Below, in pieces: positions 59,772-64,000 of a stretch of DNA of 64,000 nucleotides. The first letter of the stretch is position 1. The number at the start of each line of letters is the position of its first letter. A program made the position numbers and the translations under genes. The stretch spans positions 186,001-250,000 of the forward strand of contig NZ_JARVTG010000002.1 of NCBI RefSeq assembly GCF_029846635.1, given 5' to 3'. The stretch comes from Pokkaliibacter sp. MBI-7 (GTDB taxonomy: Bacteria; Pseudomonadota; Gammaproteobacteria; Pseudomonadales; Balneatricaceae). Below the pieces are notes generated by a model. That model worked only from the letters and a program-made list of their open reading frames with translations. It did no database searches and was not told the origin of the DNA.

Positions 59772-60452
59772 TTAATTGTCCATGACGATAAAGATGCTCA
59801 AACGCTTGGGCCCGTGGGCACCCATCTGCAGTCGTTGCTCGATATCCGCACTGCGTGAGGCGCCGGTAATCATATTGACTGTCCGAGGCATGCCACCTGT
59901 CTGCTGGTTTTGCTGACGCAAGCGTGTCCAGGCATCTTCATAGCTGCCGACAATCTGTGAGCTGCGCAACACGACCAGATGCCAGTCCGGCAGGAAGTGC
60001 AGTGTGGTGGGGTGATTCGGTGCTGAGGTGATCATCAGTGTGCCGGTTTCAGCAATCCCCGCCAGGCAGGGCGTCAGGCTGGCATGGTCACCTACCTGTG
60101 CGGGGCGTATCTGACACTGTATGCCCTGTGATGCCCAGTCATGCTGCTGCCATTGTGCATCGGCTGTCGTCACCAGCGAGGTAATACCCTGTTGTTGCAG
60201 CTGGTCGGCTATCGCTGCCAGTGCCGCTGTTTCTGTTTCATGCAGGCTGACATCCGCAATGGCTTCGGTTGCCATTTGCTGGAAACGGGCCAGCAACTCT
60301 GCCTTGTCGCCCTGGCCGCGGGCAGGAATCAACACCGGGGCATGGTGCTGGATACGTTCTGCTACCCGCTGTCTTGCTGCCTGTTCGGCAGCGTCGGAGG
60401 TGTCTCGTTTGGCTCTCAGTTTGGCGAGAATCTGTTCACGTCCGCTGTTCAT
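59772..60452 (-). CDS. lutC: Lactate utilisation protein C (LUD domain)
   Basis: 226 residues, LUD domain family. With LutA and LutB it oxidises L-lactate to pyruvate. The pattern LAGIAETGTLMITSAPNHPT, then FLPDWHLVVLRSSQIVGSYED is characteristic, with SADIEQRLQMGAHGPKRLSI at the end. The start overlaps the lutB stop by one base (TAATG). It is the last gene of the operon and lacks cluster cysteines of its own. Confidence 0.94.
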   Translation of the reverse strand: MNSGREQILAKLRAKRDTSDAAEQAARQRVAERIQHHAPVLIPARGQGDKAELLARFQQMATEAIADVSLHETETAALAAIADQLQQQGITSLVTTADAQWQQHDWASQGIQCQIRPAQVGDHASLTPCLAGIAETGTLMITSAPNHPTTLHFLPDWHLVVLRSSQIVGSYEDAWTRLRQQNQQTGGMPRTVNMITGASRSADIEQRLQMGAHGPKRLSIFIVMDN

Positions 60453-61891
60453 TACCGGCGACCTCCCTGCTGTTGCTCCGACTGCTGGCGTTTCTTCCAT
60501 TGGTCCATAAAGGTGCCTTGCTGTGGTGCTGGCATATCACGCCAGTCAGTCCATCCCGTTGCCAGAGGTAATTTACTAATACGACCGTTTCGCGCCAGGC
60601 GGCGCAGCAGGAAGTTGGCGCTGCGAGACATCCAGCGATAGAGCGTGGGTCGTTTGGCGAAGGCTGCCCACCCCCACAACCCCTGACGTACCGTTGACGG
60701 TGTCAGATGCCGTTCGAATTCGCGTTCGCGCCAGTGTCGCATCAGTTTGGGTAGCGGAATGCGTACCGGGCAGACCGACTCGCACTTGCCGCAGAAGGTG
60801 GACGCATTGGGCAGATGGCCTGCCTGATCTACACCAATCAGCTGAGGGGTCAGTACTGAGCCCATCGGACCAGGATATACCCAGCCATATGCATGGCCGC
60901 CAACAGAGCCGTACACCGGGCAATGGTTCATACAGGCGGAGCAGCGGATGCAGCGCAGCATGTCCTGAAACTCACTGCCGAGCATGTCAGAGCGGCCGTT
61001 GTCCAGCAGGATGACATGGTACTGTTCTGGACCATCCTGATCAGTGCTGCGCTTTGGGCCGGTTGACAGGGTGTTGTAGACGCTGAACTCCTGGCCGGTG
61101 GCGGAGCGGGCAAGGAGACGCAGAAACAGGCTCATATCCTCCAGTGTCGGGACTACTTTCTCGATGCTGGTGATGACGATATGGACCTTGGGCAGTGTCT
61201 GCGTCAGGTCGCCATTGCCTTCGTTGGTAACGATGATGCTGGAGCCGGTTTCCGCCACCAGAAAGTTGGCGCCGGTAATGCCCACATCCGCAGCGACAAA
61301 ATGTTTGCGCATGACGGTGCGTGCCTCTGCCATGAGTTCGGCGGCATCTTCGGTGCGTTCGGTAAAACCGTATTTGGGGTGGTGCTCATGAAAGGCGTCG
61401 CTGACATCTTCCAGATTGAGATGTATTGCCGGGGCAATGATATGGCTCGGATGATCGTGACGCAGTTGCAGGATGTACTCACCCAGATCGGTCTCAACCG
61501 GCTGAACGCCATGCTGCTCCAGATAGTCGTTAAGATTGATCTCCTCTGAGATCATCGACTTGCCCTTGGTCACTGTCCTGGCACCGACGCTGCGACAGAT
61601 GTCCAGAATTTGCTGGCGGGCCTGCTCTGCATCGGCTGCCCAGTGAACCTGACCACCATTGGCGGTGCAGTTACGCTCGAAGGTTTCCAGATACAGATCG
61701 AGATGAGACAGAATGTGATTTTTCAGATCGCGGGCCTGATCGCGCAGCGGCTCAAACTCAGGCAGGCGTGACACCGCGATGGCTCGCTTGCGGGGAAAAC
61801 CATCACGAAGGTTGCCCAAGGCCTTCTGTAACGAGGCGTCATGCAGGGCGATGCGGGCATTGGCTTTGAATTCCGGGCTATGAATCTCCAC
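60452..61891 (-). CDS. lutB: Lactate utilisation iron-sulfur protein B
   Basis: 479 residues. An LUD-like domain (about 65-290, with TKGKSMISEEINLNDYLE and GANFLVAETGSSIIVTNEGN) is followed by a ferredoxin-type domain with CIRCSACMNHCPVYGSVGG and CGKCESVCPVRIPL, giving two [4Fe-4S] clusters. It moves electrons from lactate oxidation together with LutA and LutC. The start is GTG, with GGAGG ten bases upstream at the end of lutA (GAGGTATAAATC). Three bases separate it from the lutA stop. Confidence 0.96.
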   Translation of the reverse strand: MEIHSPEFKANARIALHDASLQKALGNLRDGFPRKRAIAVSRLPEFEPLRDQARDLKNHILSHLDLYLETFERNCTANGGQVHWAADAEQARQQILDICRSVGARTVTKGKSMISEEINLNDYLEQHGVQPVETDLGEYILQLRHDHPSHIIAPAIHLNLEDVSDAFHEHHPKYGFTERTEDAAELMAEARTVMRKHFVAADVGITGANFLVAETGSSIIVTNEGNGDLTQTLPKVHIVITSIEKVVPTLEDMSLFLRLLARSATGQEFSVYNTLSTGPKRSTDQDGPEQYHVILLDNGRSDMLGSEFQDMLRCIRCSACMNHCPVYGSVGGHAYGWVYPGPMGSVLTPQLIGVDQAGHLPNASTFCGKCESVCPVRIPLPKLMRHWREREFERHLTPSTVRQGLWGWAAFAKRPTLYRWMSRSANFLLRRLARNGRISKLPLATGWTDWRDMPAPQQGTFMDQWKKRQQSEQQQGGRR

Positions 61892-61894
61892 GAT

Positions 61895-62677
61895 TTATAC
61901 CTCCGCGTCGCCAATGGCAGGTTGGTGGCAGGCATCAGCGAGTACTTCCGCAACGTGACGGACCTGTACATCGATGCCTTCCCGCTTGAGCTTCCCTGCC
62001 ATGTTAAGCAGGCAGCCCAAATCCCCGCCGAGCAGGGTGTTTGCACCACTATCCTTGATGAAGCGTGTTTTGTTGCTGACCATGCGGTTGGAGATGTCCG
62101 GGTATTTCACGCAGAAGGTGCCACCAAAGCCGCAGCAGGTTTCGCTCTCTTCCATTTCCTTAAGCTCCAGTCCCTTGACCTGGCCAAGCAGGGTGCGGGG
62201 CTGTTGTTTGACTCCCAGTTCACGTAAGCCGGAACAGGAATCGTGATAGGTGACCCTACCATCAAACTGGGCATCAATACCCTGAAACTGCACCACATCC
62301 TGCAGAAAACTGGTCAGTTCCCAGGCGCGGGCAGCCAGTTTTTCTGCGCGCTGCTGCCAGGCAGGTTCGTCCGTGAAAAGTTCGGGGTAGTGATGCAGCA
62401 TGCCAATGCAGGAGCCTGATGGACCTACCACATAGGGATAGTCCTCGAAGGCGTCGATGACTTGCCGGGCAATATCCTTGGTGGTGAGCCTGTCGCCTGA
62501 GTTGAACGCTGGCTGGCCGCAGCAGGTCTGGGTAGGCGGTACTTCGACGCTGTAGCCTGCCTGTTCCAGCAGTTTCACCGCAGCAAAGCCAACGCTTGGG
62601 CGAAACATATCGACCAGACAGGTGACAAATAAGGCGACCTTGGGGCGCGCAGGCGTATAGGTATGCACAGCAGGCAT
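61895..62677 (-). CDS. lutA: Lactate utilisation protein A
   Basis: 260 residues. It has two cysteine-rich CCG domains, PPTQTCCGQPAFNSGD and ESETCCGFGGTFCVKYPD, of the kind that bind non-cubane [4Fe-4S] clusters in heterodisulfide reductase-like proteins. VALFVTCLVDMFRPSVG starts the first domain. The ATG at 62677 has TGAGGAAAACC upstream, so the longer frames (62689, 62752) are not preferred. It is the first gene of lutABC and diverges from a GntR-family regulator, whose probable operator lies in the 169-base gap. Confidence 0.95.
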   Translation of the reverse strand: MPAVHTYTPARPKVALFVTCLVDMFRPSVGFAAVKLLEQAGYSVEVPPTQTCCGQPAFNSGDRLTTKDIARQVIDAFEDYPYVVGPSGSCIGMLHHYPELFTDEPAWQQRAEKLAARAWELTSFLQDVVQFQGIDAQFDGRVTYHDSCSGLRELGVKQQPRTLLGQVKGLELKEMEESETCCGFGGTFCVKYPDISNRMVSNKTRFIKDSGANTLLGGDLGCLLNMAGKLKREGIDVQVRHVAEVLADACHQPAIGDAEV

Positions 62678-62822
62678 GGTTTTCCTCATCAAGGCAGGGT
62701 GGCACCGCAGTCTTGATAACGACAGCTGCGGGCAATTTGTTGTTATAAACATGAGCGGCTACGGCTCGTATAGGGGTAATTAAAGGCGCCGATGGCAAAA
62801 ATGCAAAGGCTGGGGTAGCGTA

Positions 62823-62835
62823 CTGGTCTGACCAG
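62823..62835. promoter_or_regulatory. GntR/FadR-type operator
   Basis: CTGGTC-T-GACCAG is a perfect palindrome containing TGGT-N3-ACCA, the core bound by FadR-subfamily regulators. It lies between divergent lutA and the regulator gene and overlaps the regulator's ribosome site region. Confidence 0.75.
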
Positions 62836-62846
62836 GAATGAGCGTT

Positions 62847-63602
62847 ATGACTGAGCAGCACAACGAAAATATCGAGAGAGCGGACATGTTCTGCATCAGC
62901 AAGGCGGACCAGCTGTCAAAACACATTACCGGACGGATCATCAGTGGTCAGTGGAAACCTGGACAGCTTATGGCGTCAGAGCGACAGCTGGCAGCTGAGT
63001 TCGAAATGTCCAGAGCGATGGTTCGGGAAAGTGTCACTCAGCTAGTGGGTAAAGGGGTGCTGCAAAGTCGTCATGGGCAGGGCACCAGAGTGTGCAATCC
63101 GATGGCACACCTGTTCGATGAGCATTTTGGCGATCTGCCGCAGGACTCCTATGAGCTGCAGCTGGCGGTGCTGGAAATGCGCACTGTGATTGACGGTGAA
63201 GCTGCCTGGTACTTCTGTCAGCGCGCTTCAGCTGAGGAAATGCAGATGCTGGTCAGTGAGTTTGAGAGGATGGAGCAGCGACGCCACCATGCCATGACGC
63301 CGCTTGAGCGGGCCAAGGCAGACCTGACGTTTCACATGCTGATTGCTGAGCATTGTCATCAGATTCTGATTATCAGTCTGGCGCAGCTGCTCTACAGCAA
63401 ATTCTTTAATGCCATCTACGGTGTGCTGGGGCGCACCCATCGGCGCACGGGAGGTTACCCTCCTCATATTGAGGAGCAGCACCGGAATATTTTTCAGACC
63501 ATCTGCAGTCGTGATGCCGAGGCAGCAAGGCTGGCGGCTGAACAGCATATCCTTACGACCCGGCAAACTCTCGAGCAGTTGGAACCGGGGCGGCAAGGCT
63601 GA
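62847..63602 (+). CDS. GntR-family (FadR subfamily) regulator, probable LldR-type regulator of lut
   Basis: 251 residues. The N-terminal winged helix (about 22-90) contains GQLMASERQLAAEFEMSRAM and GVLQSRHGQGT. The C-terminal all-helical FCD domain has LEMRTVIDGEAAWYFCQRAS and a histidine-rich metal pocket (TFHMLIAEHCHQ, then EEQHRNIFQTI). Regulators like this beside lactate genes sense L-lactate. ATGs are at 62838 and 62847; the second has AGGA nine bases upstream, while the first is too close to it. Lactate as the ligand is inferred from the neighbours only. Confidence 0.9.
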   Translation: MTEQHNENIERADMFCISKADQLSKHITGRIISGQWKPGQLMASERQLAAEFEMSRAMVRESVTQLVGKGVLQSRHGQGTRVCNPMAHLFDEHFGDLPQDSYELQLAVLEMRTVIDGEAAWYFCQRASAEEMQMLVSEFERMEQRRHHAMTPLERAKADLTFHMLIAEHCHQILIISLAQLLYSKFFNAIYGVLGRTHRRTGGYPPHIEEQHRNIFQTICSRDAEAARLAAEQHILTTRQTLEQLEPGRQG

Positions 63603-63692
63603 GCAGGGTGGTGACCTGGCTTTGCTTCCTTTATTCCCCGGTTAAGTTGCAGAAAAGCGCCTTATTGAGCGCTGGTTGGCGCCATATCAGGC

Positions 63693-63701
63693 TGTTATAC
63701 T
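63693..63701 (+). promoter_or_regulatory. Extended -10 promoter element upstream of thrS
   Basis: TGTTATACT fits the extended -10 pattern TGnTATAAT. No good -35 is present at 17 bases. Transcription from here would give a leader of about 130 bases before the thrS ATG. Confidence 0.5.
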
Positions 63702-63840
63702 GCCACGCCTGTCGCACTTGGTTTGTGCGCTATTCAAGCCCTCATTCACCGCCCTGTGGTCGGTAACTGTTTTACCGGCGAATGGCGAATTGTCTTATGT
63801 GGCCCGTCGTGGGGGTCACCACTGAGCAAAAGGATAGAAC

Positions 63841-64000
63841 ATGCCTGTAATTACTCTCCCTGACGGTAGTCAGCGCGAATTTTCCAATCCTGTAAGTGTG
63901 TATGATGTTGCCGCCAATATTGGTGCTGGTCTGGCCAAAGCCACCATCGCCGGTCGCGTCAACGGCCATCTGGTTGATGCCTGTGACATCATCGATACCG
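63841..64000 (+). CDS. thrS: Threonyl-tRNA synthetase, N-terminal part
   Basis: The first 53 codons of the gene are in the window; the frame is open to the end. MPVITLPDGSQREFSNPVSV opens a TGS domain, and AGLAKATIAGRVNGHLVD is the conserved continuation seen in ThrS. The full protein would be about 640 residues and charges tRNA-Thr. AAAGGATAGAAC gives a good ribosome site. In E. coli thrS represses its own translation through a leader that mimics tRNA-Thr; the 130-base leader here could have a similar role but was not folded. It is unrelated to the lut genes upstream. Confidence 0.93.
   Translation, partial: MPVITLPDGSQREFSNPVSVYDVAANIGAGLAKATIAGRVNGHLVDACDIIDT

Noticed and set aside
1..64000. 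Prophage, integrative element, insertion sequence, CRISPR array or defence island
   Set aside because: No integrase, transposase, terminal inverted repeats or repeat-spacer array was found; coding is almost entirely conserved housekeeping sequence, and the tRNA genes show no adjoining integrase.

Overview
The window is a continuous stretch of chromosome from a gammaproteobacterium. Gene content and order point to an aerobic, probably marine or salt-adapted relative of the Oceanospirillales/Pseudomonadales. The evidence is an Na+-pumping NADH dehydrogenase operon, the run lol - DUF2062 - comEC - exbBD - lpxK - kdsB - murB // rne - rluC, and the run folD // tRNAs - tig - clpP - clpX - lon - hupB - ppiD. 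GC content looks near 50 percent throughout. I see no insertion sequence, prophage, integron or CRISPR array. The genus is not determined.

Layout. 1-4.4 kb: end of a YihY-type membrane protein, acylphosphatase, a lytic transglycosylase, proS, a free methionine-R-sulfoxide reductase and a DUF523 protein. 4.6-12.6 kb: nqrABCDEF, a strong terminator, nqrM and sthA (respiration and NAD(P)H balance). 12.6-14.1 kb: a HugZ-like protein and a Tus-family replication terminator protein. 14.2-24.2 kb: envelope genes with one lol permease and lolD, DUF2062, comEC, exbB/exbD, lpxK, a Trm112-like protein, kdsB, an LMW phosphatase and murB. 24.3-29.2 kb: convergent rne, whose C-terminal part carries a 16-copy 9-bp repeat and a 10-base homopolymer, then a 0.7-kb gap, rluC and a tRNA-His. 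29.4-32.6 kb: a KfrA-like coiled-coil protein, a PhaJ-like hydratase, folD, and a tRNA-Arg plus three tRNA-His cluster. 32.8-41.3 kb: protein quality control (tig, clpP, clpX, lon, hupB, tRNA-Asp, ppiD).

41.4-50 kb: queG, then copA-cueR with a textbook CueR promoter, a DnaJ-related protein, phhA facing a MarR regulator, and queD(tandem)-queE-queC. Four queuosine pathway genes therefore lie within 9 kb. 50-52 kb: a two-gene signalling operon, a REC-CheC response regulator followed by a PAS-GGDEF diguanylate cyclase. 52.4-59.6 kb: polB (DNA polymerase II), an ASCH-like protein, an AstE/AspA-type deacylase, MgtC-like protein, and an amino-sugar kinase with nagA. 59.8-63.6 kb: lactate utilisation lutABC facing a GntR/FadR-type regulator whose likely operator overlaps its own start region. 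63.84 kb to the end: start of thrS.

Most of the window is conserved housekeeping sequence. I did not find a clearly new multi-gene system. The points most worth a second look are the Tus homologue outside its classic hosts, the repeat and homopolymer in RNase E, the tandem QueD, the missing apbE and second Lol permease, the REC-CheC/GGDEF pair, and the four tRNA-His genes. All calls come from reading sequence by eye against remembered families. No database search was run.
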